From contig DOPM01000058.1 of assembly GCA_003513495.1 (NCBI GenBank), positions 62,001 through 126,000 of the forward strand: a DNA stretch of 64,000 bases, given 5' to 3'. This stretch comes from Desulfosporosinus sp. (GTDB taxonomy: Bacteria > Bacillota > Desulfitobacteriia > Desulfitobacteriales > Desulfitobacteriaceae). Positions 7,707 to 16,704 of the stretch are shown piece by piece. A program made the translations under genes and the position numbers. How positions within the stretch are numbered: position 1 is the first letter of the stretch; the number at the start of each line of letters is the position of its first letter. Under the pieces are notes generated by a model, which did no database searches, had not been told where the DNA came from, and worked only from the letters and a program-made list of their open reading frames with translations.

Positions 7707-10700
7707 ATGGGAGGCTTTGAAGGCTATAAATTCACCTATAAGCTAATAGCATCTCACTGTTTCCAGAATGATAATAACCTTTCTTCTGTTCATGCTCATA
7801 CCTTTGAAATTACTTTATATATTGCTCAAAGGAGAAAGGGCTTTACGAAGTTTCAGATTATTGAAGAAATTGTCGCTAAAATCCTTGGTCCATACTCTGG
7901 AAAACTCCTAAATGAGATCCCTCCCTTTGATAAGATAGAACCAACTGTTGAAAATATGGGTGATGTTTTTTATCAGCTTCTAAAAGAGATTCTTGCCCAA
8001 AATCTTTTCACATTAGCGACATTGGAAATAAATGAAAGCCCAGCTCGAACGATTATCGTTAACGAAACTAATGCAGAAAAGAGCATTCTCTTTGGTAATA
8101 AGATAATCAAGGTCTCCCACTTGCTCATCCAAAATATAATTGCTGGTGCGACTCAGCAGATGCTTTCAGATAGAAAAAAACCAGTAGAGATAACGAGTTC
8201 AGTGATTCATGCTCCCTTGGCCGCTACAATTGAATCCGAGATTTTACCTTCAATTCCCCGTACGGTCTACTCGATTGTGCCAAATCGGCCATCGACGAAA
8301 ATCTTGGCTTTCCGTTTTGCTTTAGGACTTTTTTGTCTGTTGATATGCGGAACAGTTCTCACGTTCTACTTAAAAAATACTGGTACATATCCCGCTGGCT
8401 CGGATATTTACGGTCATCTTTTTAAGTCTGATTTACTATACCATAATCTTAAGGAAGGAAATTTGTATCCTCTTTATACCAATCTTTGGTACAACGGCAT
8501 GCAGCCCTTTCGTTACTGGGCTCCTTTCCCTTACTACCTTTTAGCAGCGCTTCAATTCTTGGCGGGGGGCGATGCAATTGTCTCATATCTTTTGTTTGTG
8601 TTTTTAGCTTTTGTAGCGGGGGGAGTAGGTTGGCTGTTATGGGGGGTGACATATAACAGGATGTTGTTTTGTACCTTCCTAGGTGTTTTGTGGTTTTTTC
8701 TCCCCGACAATTTAAGAGTCTTTTTTTCCGAAGGCAATATTCCGCGTATGGTAATAGCCATCATACTGCCTTATCTCTTCTATTTTGTTTGGCAATTTGT
8801 CGAGTATCGAAAAAAGTGGGCTGTTTTTCCTGTCATTGCCTTAATGGCTTTCGTTATTCTTAGTCATGTAATGATTGCCGCCATGGTTGGAATCGCTAGT
8901 TTCCTTTTTGTTACAACTTATTGGATTTTACAAAAGCGAGTTATGGAGTCCTTTCAGGTAATAAGTGTTATGCTATTATCTTTTGCTCTTTGTGGATTTT
9001 GGCTATTTCCAGCCCTAAGGGGTGGCCTTTTAGGGATGGATGTCTCAGCAACCTCGGAGGTCATGCGTTCCCTGAGTACACCTGTAACTGTATCTCTAAA
9101 TCCTATCCTTCGTGTTTATGGGCATATTGATTTCTTCTACTATAGCCTTTCTGTCTTTTTGATCTCTGTAGCCGGGCTTTTTTTGGCAGACAAAAAAAGT
9201 CGACCGGGTTTTTATACTGTCATCCTTGTTTTCTTTGGTACTACTACTGCAATGGTGCCTTTTCTGGAAAAGCTTCCAATGAACCAACTCTTATGGATGG
9301 CGCGTTTTACCCCAATTGTATACGCACTTTTTCTTTTGGCACTTTTGGAATGGCAAAAGTGTAGGCGTTATGTTGTTGTTATTATGGCACTATTTCTTGT
9401 TATGGATTGCATCCCTTCTGCTAACTTCCCAAAGTATTTTTCTCAAATCGGTTCAAAAATTACTTACTCTCTCTCTATTGCCAAGGAGATGACTAAACAG
9501 AGAGTCTCACTCTTAGATATGAGCGTCTTTGGTTCATACCCATCCTTTGAAATATGTGCCACTGATCCCAAAAAACAATACTCATTTGGCTGGGCTTGGC
9601 AGGGTGCAACAACTGCACACAATATTGTGATGATCAATACAGCTTTGGAAAAAGGCTATTTCCACTATCTTTTTGACCGTAGCCTCGAACTGGGTGACGA
9701 CACAGTCTTGGTGCGTAAAGAGAATATCGACAAGTCGGGTAAAAGTCTTTCCGAACTCATTGTTGCTGCCCAGGCATCTGGGTACGTGTTACAGAAAGAG
9801 ACGAACTTTACATATATCTTTCAATGCGATACTCCTACTAACTTTGGAGTCTATGCGCAGTATCCAGGGCTTGCCATCGGTCGATTTGCTCAGCAGATAA
9901 CACTCCAATATCCCTGTTTTCAGGAAGGCGTAAAGTCGAGTTTAACAGATTACAACTTTGAAGAGTTGACCCAATATAAAGTGATCTATCTTTCTGGATT
10001 TTCCTATAGTGATAGGGAAGTTGCTCAAGATTTACTGACTAAAGTTGCAGATGCAGGTGTTCTAATAATTGTTGATATGAACCAAATCCCAATTGACCCC
10101 GTCACCAACCGCATGTCTTTCTTTGGAGTGACGGCCCAGCCCATCAGTTTTTCCACGAAATATCCAGAACTGATGTATAAAGGGAAAATCTATGAAGCTC
10201 TGCCCTTCAAAGAGGATTACACGACTTGGAACACGGTCTATCTAGAGAATATCAAGCACCCGATCGGGTATTCATGGTTTCAGAATAAGGAGCTCCCATT
10301 TTTGGGGACCGCAGAAAATGAAAATATAATTTTCATGGGCTTTAACTTTCTCTTTCATGGGATGGAAGCACAGGACAAAACGGTTACAACGTTAATGAGT
10401 AACTTGTTGGAGTTTGAACCTACCCATCTTCCCCCACGTGAGCTTGTACCTATAACAATCGAGTATGGACCGAATGAAATGATTATTGACTCCCCCAAAG
10501 GCAACATTAATACTACCCTTGCCTTTCAGGATAATTTCAGAAGTGAGCAGCAAATTACCAACGAGAATAATCTTCTCATTATTAAAGAACCCCACACTGA
10601 AATTAAATTTGTCTATCCTTATTTACTGCAAGGCATTCTTCTGAGTTTGGTGGGACTGCTTGGAATCCTAATACTGCTTTCTTTTATCTTTAGGAAAAAG

Positions 10701-10715
10701 AGGGATTTGCAATGA
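7707..10715 (+). CDS. PTPS-like domain fused to a GT-C-like multi-helix membrane protein (XrtG system)
   Basis: About 1002 residues. Residues 1-125 resemble 6-pyruvoyltetrahydropterin synthase/QueD: the three zinc histidines are present (His17 in IASHC; His29 and His31 in VHAHTFE), as is the family motif PTVEN. Residues ~200-540 hold about ten membrane helices and resemble the Pfam 'PTPS_related' membrane family. An early extracytoplasmic loop contains Asp233 and His237 (DIYGH), as in GT-C glycosyltransferases. The rest is a large extracytoplasmic region with a final helix and a basic tail. It is the first gene of a coupled operon. It may transfer sugars from a lipid carrier outside the membrane; the role of the PTPS-like part is unknown. 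ATG at 7707 is better spaced from GGAGAG than ATG at 7701. Confidence 0.75.
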   Translation: MGGFEGYKFTYKLIASHCFQNDNNLSSVHAHTFEITLYIAQRRKGFTKFQIIEEIVAKILGPYSGKLLNEIPPFDKIEPTVENMGDVFYQLLKEILAQNLFTLATLEINESPARTIIVNETNAEKSILFGNKIIKVSHLLIQNIIAGATQQMLSDRKKPVEITSSVIHAPLAATIESEILPSIPRTVYSIVPNRPSTKILAFRFALGLFCLLICGTVLTFYLKNTGTYPAGSDIYGHLFKSDLLYHNLKEGNLYPLYTNLWYNGMQPFRYWAPFPYYLLAALQFLAGGDAIVSYLLFVFLAFVAGGVGWLLWGVTYNRMLFCTFLGVLWFFLPDNLRVFFSEGNIPRMVIAIILPYLFYFVWQFVEYRKKWAVFPVIALMAFVILSHVMIAAMVGIASFLFVTTYWILQKRVMESFQVISVMLLSFALCGFWLFPALRGGLLGMDVSATSEVMRSLSTPVTVSLNPILRVYGHIDFFYYSLSVFLISVAGLFLADKKSRPGFYTVILVFFGTTTAMVPFLEKLPMNQLLWMARFTPIVYALFLLALLEWQKCRRYVVVIMALFLVMDCIPSANFPKYFSQIGSKITYSLSIAKEMTKQRVSLLDMSVFGSYPSFEICATDPKKQYSFGWAWQGATTAHNIVMINTALEKGYFHYLFDRSLELGDDTVLVRKENIDKSGKSLSELIVAAQASGYVLQKETNFTYIFQCDTPTNFGVYAQYPGLAIGRFAQQITLQYPCFQEGVKSSLTDYNFEELTQYKVIYLSGFSYSDREVAQDLLTKVADAGVLIIVDMNQIPIDPVTNRMSFFGVTAQPISFSTKYPELMYKGKIYEALPFKEDYTTWNTVYLENIKHPIGYSWFQNKELPFLGTAENENIIFMGFNFLFHGMEAQDKTVTTLMSNLLEFEPTHLPPRELVPITIEYGPNEMIIDSPKGNINTTLAFQDNFRSEQQITNENNLLIIKEPHTEIKFVYPYLLQGILLSLVGLLGILILLSFIFRKKRDLQ

Positions 10716-11359
10716 AAAAGGCTGTCATTCAAACTATTGTCTTTTTATTCTTCCTCATGCTGGCATTTCCTTCACCATGCTATGGGTTTGATTATGGTGC
10801 TATCCAAATTGACGGCTATTATGATGACTGGGAGGATAAGCCGCACACTCATGTTTATTACGGAACCTTGCCCAATGTTTCCGAAATTCACCTTGTCTCT
10901 CTGTTTCGGGATGAGACAACACTCTATGTTCACGTTAAAATGTCTGAGAACAACTATAATGAGTTTCCTAATTCCAATCTTAAGTTAAGTACAAACGCAG
11001 GCTCTATGGCTTATTTAGTGAACTTAGATTCCCTCCCTGGGAAAAAGAAGCCGGTGGAGGGCACGGCGGGTTTGACGGTTCGTTTGCAAAATAACTGGAA
11101 TTACATAGTCGGATCGGGATATTACACTAGAACAGATGGAGAACCCGATGAAGCAGAGTTTTTCATCCCTCTTTCCACGATTTCTGCTCAGCCTTCTGGA
11201 ATCACTGAGATTACTATGAGAATTTACGAACTTGGGCATCAGCTAATAATCTGTGTTGGCGCCAACACAGGCCCATATATTGGAGCTGCCATTTGTGCGG
11301 TGATCGCCTTTAGCTCAGGTGGCTATTATTACTACAGAAAGAAGAAAAATCAATGTTAG
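10712..11359 (+). CDS. Secreted protein with C-terminal sorting-type anchor, probable XrtG substrate
   Basis: A 215-residue protein with a signal peptide (residues 1-25), an extracytoplasmic beta-rich domain, and a C-terminal hydrophobic helix (about 186-205) followed by a YRKKK basic tail. That tail layout is the plan of exosortase or sortase substrates. The opening IQIDGYYDDWED resembles CBM9-like domains. Length, layout and position directly before the exosortase match what I recall of the Firmicu-CTERM family, the proposed XrtG target. The start codon overlaps the previous stop (ATGA), and the stop overlaps the next start. The family call needs a profile search. Confidence 0.7.
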   Translation: MKKAVIQTIVFLFFLMLAFPSPCYGFDYGAIQIDGYYDDWEDKPHTHVYYGTLPNVSEIHLVSLFRDETTLYVHVKMSENNYNEFPNSNLKLSTNAGSMAYLVNLDSLPGKKKPVEGTAGLTVRLQNNWNYIVGSGYYTRTDGEPDEAEFFIPLSTISAQPSGITEITMRIYELGHQLIICVGANTGPYIGAAICAVIAFSSGGYYYYRKKKNQC

Positions 11360-11949
11360 CCTTGAAACTCATTGCCCTAATTGTTTGGATTTATTCTATA
11401 TGGGTTCTAAACCGAACAAGACTTCATTTTTTCAAGTTCTGTTTAGGAAGCGTAGGTCTTTTTTTCTTCCTGATGATATGGGTACAACCTCATATAACCC
11501 AACCCTTAACTATGGCAGTTGCAGCTGGGTCTGGCGTATTAGGCGACCTTTCTGGAATGTATGATTCTTATTATAAATATTCCATATTGTTTATTCCCAA
11601 GGAGACGGCAACGGTTTCACTCGCAATTGATTATGAATGTTCAGGGGTTATTGAAATTATGGCTTACAGCTGCATGCTATGGTTTTTTCCACTTTACAAT
11701 ACGTTTGAGAAGCTAATCCTGAACAGTATTGGTATAATTGTTATTTTTTGCGCCAACATTCTGAGGATTTTCGTCATCTGCACTTTAATTTATTTTTTCG
11801 GCAACGAAATCTTTTATTTTGCCCACACAATATTTGGCAGGATCATCTTTTACTTGTTGTCGATCGCCCTCTATTTTTACGTATTTACCCGTAATCAGAT
11901 CATCCGTCAGAAAGTAGGTAATTTCACCTATGGAGATTCTAATCAGTAG
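11353..11949 (+). CDS. xrtG: Exosortase family protein XrtG
   Basis: A 198-residue integral membrane protein with about six helices. It has the exosortase/archaeosortase catalytic set: Cys96 in DYECSG, Arg138 in ANILRI and His158 in FAHTIFGR, each at the membrane face. These enzymes are thought to cut a C-terminal anchor and join the protein to a lipid or polysaccharide. XrtG is the Gram-positive branch and is usually found beside a particular glycosyltransferase and PTPS-related proteins, as here. It overlaps the preceding gene by 7 bases and the next by 20, so it is translationally coupled. The function of XrtG itself is unproven as far as I know. Confidence 0.85.
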   Translation: MLALKLIALIVWIYSIWVLNRTRLHFFKFCLGSVGLFFFLMIWVQPHITQPLTMAVAAGSGVLGDLSGMYDSYYKYSILFIPKETATVSLAIDYECSGVIEIMAYSCMLWFFPLYNTFEKLILNSIGIIVIFCANILRIFVICTLIYFFGNEIFYFAHTIFGRIIFYLLSIALYFYVFTRNQIIRQKVGNFTYGDSNQ

Positions 11950-13300
11950 AATTTTTCGGGAGATCATTTTCTGGATGGCTTGGATCATCATTCCCTTGGT
12001 CATGGAAATCATTCCAGCTTTTGGAGGGTTTTTTATTCTGCTTAAGAAACGACTGAACTCAAAAAATGTCCCTATTCCTTCCCACTTGCCAGAAATTACA
12101 CTAATCATTCCTGTCTATAACTCTGCTGCTACATTACGTACATGCTTAGAATCTGTATGTCTTTCAAGCTATCCGCTGAAGTTAATCGAATTATTGCTGG
12201 TGAACAATGAAAGTTCAGACAATAGCTTTAAAGTTTACACCCAATGTCAGGCAGAGTTCAAAAATCTGCCAATGACTTGGTTGAATGCCAATCAGGGCAA
12301 ATCCAAGGCGCTCAATATGGCCCTATTCAACAGTCATGGTAAATACATTATTCAAATAGACAGTGATGGGAAATTGCACCCGGATGCACTTAAAAATATG
12401 GTGGTACGCTTCGAACAAAATCAGCATATTCACTGTCTTACAGGGTCGATCTTAACGAATCTTCAACTAATTGAAGGAACTGAAAACTCATTAATGAAGT
12501 TTGTTCGCCGCTGTGAGTTTTTTGAATACTGCCAATCCTTTTTAGCAGGGCGAAATTTTGAATCGGAGATTAATAGTTTATATACTCTGTCTGGGGCTTT
12601 TTCCGCTTTTCGCAAGTCGGCGATTCTTAAATCCCAACTCTACAATACAGCAACTGTCAGCGAGGATACGCATGTTACCTTCCAGATTCGTCACCTACTT
12701 AAAAAAGGGGTACACTTATGCGAAAATGCTTTCTTTTTCGTAGAGCCCATCGAAAGCTATAATAAGCTCTATACCCAGCGTCAACGTTGGCAGCGAGGTG
12801 AAATCGAGGTGTCGCATATGTTTTTACAGAAACAGCTGACAGTCTTTAGAGCTTTCACCTCTAATTTTATGATCCGGCTACTGATGTTTGACCATACCTT
12901 TGCCTTTCCACGCATGATTTGGTATTTTGCTCTCATATTCTTAATATTTATGAACTATCCAATCTCTCTTGTTCTTGGTTCAATTGCTATTATCTATCTT
13001 TTATACGCTTTTTCAATGTTCTTATTTTTTCTTAATGTTCGGATGTATCTTGCTGAAGTAAAGGATATTCAAACATATTATGTTTCGAAATGGTATGTTA
13101 TTTTCTTGCTTCCATTATATAATTTCGCTATTTTTTGGATAAGATTTGCAGGTATTATTAATAGCATCAAAAGTGAAGGAAGCTGGAAAACAACTACATT
13201 GACTGAGGAATGGCAAAAAATTAAGTCTGTTGTCAATCAAGATTTCTCGTTACCTAAAAGAATTATCGCCCGTATGAGGAGAAAAATAAACAATGATTGA
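11930..13300 (+). CDS. XrtG-associated family 2 glycosyltransferase, membrane-bound
   Basis: A 456-residue processive-type GT2. An N-terminal helix precedes a GT-A domain with LIIPVYNSAATLRTCLES, the nucleotide-sugar motif DSDGKLHPDAL, SEDTHVTFQI and a TQRQRWQRGE (Q/RxxRW) motif. Three or so membrane helices follow at ~310-415. This layout is shared with cellulose, hyaluronan and poly-N-acetylglucosamine synthases. Its position directly after xrtG matches the exosortase-G glycosyltransferase family (TIGR03111, from memory). It probably polymerises and exports a surface glycan; the sugar is unknown. Confidence 0.85.
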   Translation: MEILISRIFREIIFWMAWIIIPLVMEIIPAFGGFFILLKKRLNSKNVPIPSHLPEITLIIPVYNSAATLRTCLESVCLSSYPLKLIELLLVNNESSDNSFKVYTQCQAEFKNLPMTWLNANQGKSKALNMALFNSHGKYIIQIDSDGKLHPDALKNMVVRFEQNQHIHCLTGSILTNLQLIEGTENSLMKFVRRCEFFEYCQSFLAGRNFESEINSLYTLSGAFSAFRKSAILKSQLYNTATVSEDTHVTFQIRHLLKKGVHLCENAFFFVEPIESYNKLYTQRQRWQRGEIEVSHMFLQKQLTVFRAFTSNFMIRLLMFDHTFAFPRMIWYFALIFLIFMNYPISLVLGSIAIIYLLYAFSMFLFFLNVRMYLAEVKDIQTYYVSKWYVIFLLPLYNFAIFWIRFAGIINSIKSEGSWKTTTLTEEWQKIKSVVNQDFSLPKRIIARMRRKINND

Positions 13301-14075
13301 ATTAAGCGTTGTTCTGCCCGCCTACAATGAAGATGAGAATATTGAAACCTTGGTAAACAGATGGCAGAAATATCAGGGAATGCTGTCAAATGACTACGGA
13401 ATGGCACTCCGGATCTTTGTAATCAATGATGGTAGCGTGGATCAAACGCGGGAAGTCGCAGAACGTCTGGAGAATTCATATTCAAACTTAACATTAATCA
13501 ATCACCTCCAGAACAAAGGATTGGGGGAAGCGATAAAAACCGGTATCACTCATGTTCTAAAGAATTGTCCCAACAGTTCCCATCTATGCCTGATGGATTG
13601 CGACAATACGCAGGGTCCTCAGTACATATTGGATATGCTTGATGTCCAATGCAAATCAGGATGCGATGTCATCATCGCCTCCCGCTATCAAAAGGGTGCG
13701 CAGGTTATAGGAGTCTCAAGGTTCCGTCTGTTTACGAGCGAAGGTGCTAGGTATTTCTTTTCCATGATTTTACGTGTTCCAAGTGTCAGGGACTATACCT
13801 GTGGCTTTCGCCTTTACACTAGGCAAATCCTGCTGCAAGCTTTTGATAGATTCGGTGTAAATCTGATTGAAGAAAGAGGCTTTACTTGTATGGCGGAGCT
13901 CTTATACAAGCTCTACTGTTGTGGAGCAGTTTTTGCCGAAATTCCATTCGAACTAAGATATAACTTCAAGCGGGGGGCAAGCAAAATGGCAGTTTTTAAA
14001 ACGGCTGTCAATAGCTTTCGTCTAGCCCTGCGCCTAAGGAGAATCAAAAAATACTCAAATGGAGTGCCTTTATGA
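13293..14075 (+). CDS. Family 2 glycosyltransferase, polyprenyl-phosphate sugar synthase-like
   Basis: A 260-residue soluble or peripheral GT2 with the dolichol-phosphate-mannose-synthase pattern: VVLPAYNEDENIETLV, FVINDGSVDQT, NKGLGEAIKTG, a metal-site MDCDNTQ and a DYTCGFRLY motif. Such enzymes load a sugar onto undecaprenyl phosphate on the inner face. In this operon it could supply the lipid-linked donor for the two GT-C-like proteins, with the GtrA-like protein moving it across the membrane. That chain is inference from context. Its start overlaps the previous stop by 8 bases. Confidence 0.85.
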   Translation: MIELSVVLPAYNEDENIETLVNRWQKYQGMLSNDYGMALRIFVINDGSVDQTREVAERLENSYSNLTLINHLQNKGLGEAIKTGITHVLKNCPNSSHLCLMDCDNTQGPQYILDMLDVQCKSGCDVIIASRYQKGAQVIGVSRFRLFTSEGARYFFSMILRVPSVRDYTCGFRLYTRQILLQAFDRFGVNLIEERGFTCMAELLYKLYCCGAVFAEIPFELRYNFKRGASKMAVFKTAVNSFRLALRLRRIKKYSNGVPL

Positions 14076-16693
14076 TAGAACTGCTAAACGACAAGTATCA
14101 ATTTCGAATTGAACTCTTTCTAGCCCTTATCATCACGGCGGTAGCTTGCTGTGCAGGTTTTTCTAATCTCTTATTCGCTTCCAATGATTTGTATCCAGCG
14201 TCTACAGATGCCATGGGGCATATGGCAAAAGTCAAGTTTTTGGCTGAAAGCGTTGCGCGAGGTGAATTTCCAACCTGGTTCCCCTATTGGTACAATGGCT
14301 CGACAGTGGTACAGTATTATCCTCCGCTTACTTATTGGCTGATGGTTCCAATCTACTTGCTTACCCATAATGTTATGGTTACCTTTAAGATTAATAGTTT
14401 TATTATGCTTTTTTTAAGCGGCATCGGTGTCTGGTTTTTCTGCAGGTGCTACATAGGGCGTTGGTGTGGATTGTTCGGTCCTGTAGCTTTCTGCCTCCAA
14501 CCCTATATTCTACAGACTTTCTTTAGCCAGGGGCAGCTAGCTCAGGAACCTGTTGTTGCCGTAACACCCTGGTATTTAGTTGCCCTACTTTCCTATGGAC
14601 AAAAGTCTACAGCCAAAAAATTTTTACTGTGCACTTTACTTTGCTCATTGATGATACTTAGTCACCCTAATTCGACCTTTATGTTTTGCCTCTGTATTAT
14701 GGTTGTCCTTATAGTATTTGTTATCATGAAAAAAATCCCGTTTAAATCATATGTTTTTATTGGGGTATCCATAATGTTTGCTGGAATACTTACGGCGTTC
14801 TGGTCATTAGTTGGTGTTACTGGGCTTGAGAACCCTGGCGTTCCCTATCTCCTTGGAGAAGCAGCTATGACTTTCACTGCAACTGCAGATTGGTTTTTAA
14901 CTCCGACTCACTTTTTTTTCTTTGCCATCCCTATTTCACTAAGCAGTATCGGAGCTATAATGATGTTTTCCTTCTTAGCTTCCAAAAGGAAAGTGAGTAA
15001 AAATGACTACTATTATGTTCTCTTCTGCATCATGCTCACTGTTTTTTCTGTGATCTTCTCTTTTGGACTCCACCTACCACTTTTTAAATACTTGCCTTTC
15101 GCTGAGAATTTTGTGCCTGGACGTATTCTATGCCTGACTTCAGTTTCTGCAGCAATTTTATGTTCTTATCTACTTTATGGGATTCAGAAATTATCTTATG
15201 ATAAGGGTAGAAACGTAAAACTATTTACGACTATTAATTGCCTGTCAATAGTAGTATTAATTTTGATTAATATGAATCCGTTTCGATTTGAATATGGTAC
15301 TAATAGTGATAGTGACTTTAAGAAAATGATAGATTCAATTGATTTTGACGGTGAGAACTTTGAAAAAGGACGTTATTCCTTTCTTGGTCCTTTTGATTCT
15401 ACTGAAACCTATTTCTCTATGACCAATAATTTTAGTTTTACTGAAGGTTGGAATATTGAAGGTACTCCTCATAATCAGGCAATCTGGAATCATATTATAG
15501 CTATCCCTAGCGGTGACTTTGATTATATAGTGAAAAATTATGCTTATTGGAATGTCCGTTCATTGCTTGTGCAAAAAAAGTACGAAAATATTATAAGTAA
15601 CTTAATCCCAAAGTACTCTTTCGTTGTTAAAGCTGAAAGAGATGGAAACTGGTTTTATTATTGTGATAGTCCATCCTCATATTTTCTGACTGACAAGCGC
15701 AATGCGCTTGTTTTTGGAAAGGGTTCTTCCGCAGTAGCGATTGAATTCCCTTACCTTGTCAAAGGCTCAAGCAATAAAATTTCTGACTATCCCTTCGAAG
15801 AATTAGAAAAATACAAACTTGTTTATCTCTGTGAACCATCGGTAGAAACCATTCAGGAACAAAAGAGTATCGAAAACACAGTTACTCATCTTATTAATAA
15901 AGGAGTAACCGTCCTGATCGAACCAGCCGCTACTAAGAGTTTTTCACTCTTTGACGTTGCTGCCTCAGATGTGGTGCTTGAAGATAGTCCGACATTACAA
16001 CGGCAGTACCAATCCCCGATTAAAAGCGCAATCGATAAAATCCTAATCGATGAAAAGTTTGGCTATTCCCGAGTGTTGTTCGGACTTGATGATGAATATT
16101 ATAACTTAGTTCAAAACGATGGACGTCTGCAAAACGGCATCATCGGAGTGAAGCGAGTAGGAAAGGGGCAAGTCGTTTTCCTTGGCATGCATCTAAGCCA
16201 GTTTCTCAAGCCAGCCTATGCTCGCAACTGGGGAGTACCTCAAAACAATGAATTCCCGGAATGCACAGCAGATGTAACGACATTGTTTGAAGATATTTTT
16301 CGAACATATGGAGTTAATACTAACTTTTGGCCGGATCCTTTTCCGATAAAAAATGCATACTGGAATTACAAGGGAGTAGACTTTAACTATTCCAGCCAGG
16401 TATCACAGGAGATGACTCTTAGCGTTACGTATACTCCTCGTTGGAAAGCTACCCTCGATGGTAACCTCTTGGAGGTGGGCCAAAAAGAGAACCTGATTAC
16501 CCTATACCTGCCAGCAGGGGAACATAACGTCAGTTTACGCTACGGCGTGACGATATTCGGAATAATTGGATATTCTATTTCGGTAATAGGTCTTATCCTC
16601 TTATTCGTTTTTTTTAAATATTATGATATAATTCTGTATCGTTTTTCTCGACTTTGTGACTCTTTTAGTAAGTATTTTCAATTTAAGACGTAA
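14072..16693 (+). CDS. GT-C-like 'PTPS-related' membrane protein
   Basis: An 873-residue membrane protein paralogous to the membrane part of the operon's first gene. The first helix is followed by a loop with Asp46 and His50 (DAMGH), then a YWYNG motif parallel to LWYNG in the other protein. About ten helices reach residue ~400. A large extracytoplasmic region follows, and a final helix is at ~835-855. It lacks the N-terminal PTPS-like domain. It is probably a lipid-linked sugar transferase acting outside the membrane, or a YfhO-like protein; the substrate is unknown. ATGA overlap couples it to the upstream glycosyltransferase. Confidence 0.7.
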   Translation: MIELLNDKYQFRIELFLALIITAVACCAGFSNLLFASNDLYPASTDAMGHMAKVKFLAESVARGEFPTWFPYWYNGSTVVQYYPPLTYWLMVPIYLLTHNVMVTFKINSFIMLFLSGIGVWFFCRCYIGRWCGLFGPVAFCLQPYILQTFFSQGQLAQEPVVAVTPWYLVALLSYGQKSTAKKFLLCTLLCSLMILSHPNSTFMFCLCIMVVLIVFVIMKKIPFKSYVFIGVSIMFAGILTAFWSLVGVTGLENPGVPYLLGEAAMTFTATADWFLTPTHFFFFAIPISLSSIGAIMMFSFLASKRKVSKNDYYYVLFCIMLTVFSVIFSFGLHLPLFKYLPFAENFVPGRILCLTSVSAAILCSYLLYGIQKLSYDKGRNVKLFTTINCLSIVVLILINMNPFRFEYGTNSDSDFKKMIDSIDFDGENFEKGRYSFLGPFDSTETYFSMTNNFSFTEGWNIEGTPHNQAIWNHIIAIPSGDFDYIVKNYAYWNVRSLLVQKKYENIISNLIPKYSFVVKAERDGNWFYYCDSPSSYFLTDKRNALVFGKGSSAVAIEFPYLVKGSSNKISDYPFEELEKYKLVYLCEPSVETIQEQKSIENTVTHLINKGVTVLIEPAATKSFSLFDVAASDVVLEDSPTLQRQYQSPIKSAIDKILIDEKFGYSRVLFGLDDEYYNLVQNDGRLQNGIIGVKRVGKGQVVFLGMHLSQFLKPAYARNWGVPQNNEFPECTADVTTLFEDIFRTYGVNTNFWPDPFPIKNAYWNYKGVDFNYSSQVSQEMTLSVTYTPRWKATLDGNLLEVGQKENLITLYLPAGEHNVSLRYGVTIFGIIGYSISVIGLILLFVFFKYYDIILYRFSRLCDSFSKYFQFKT

Positions 16694-16704
16694 TTCAAAT
16701 TTCT

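Noticed and set aside
11785..12108. 107-codon minus-strand frame across the xrtG/glycosyltransferase junction
   Set aside because: It lies opposite two well-supported overlapping genes, has no ribosome site or family look, and is best read as a shadow.
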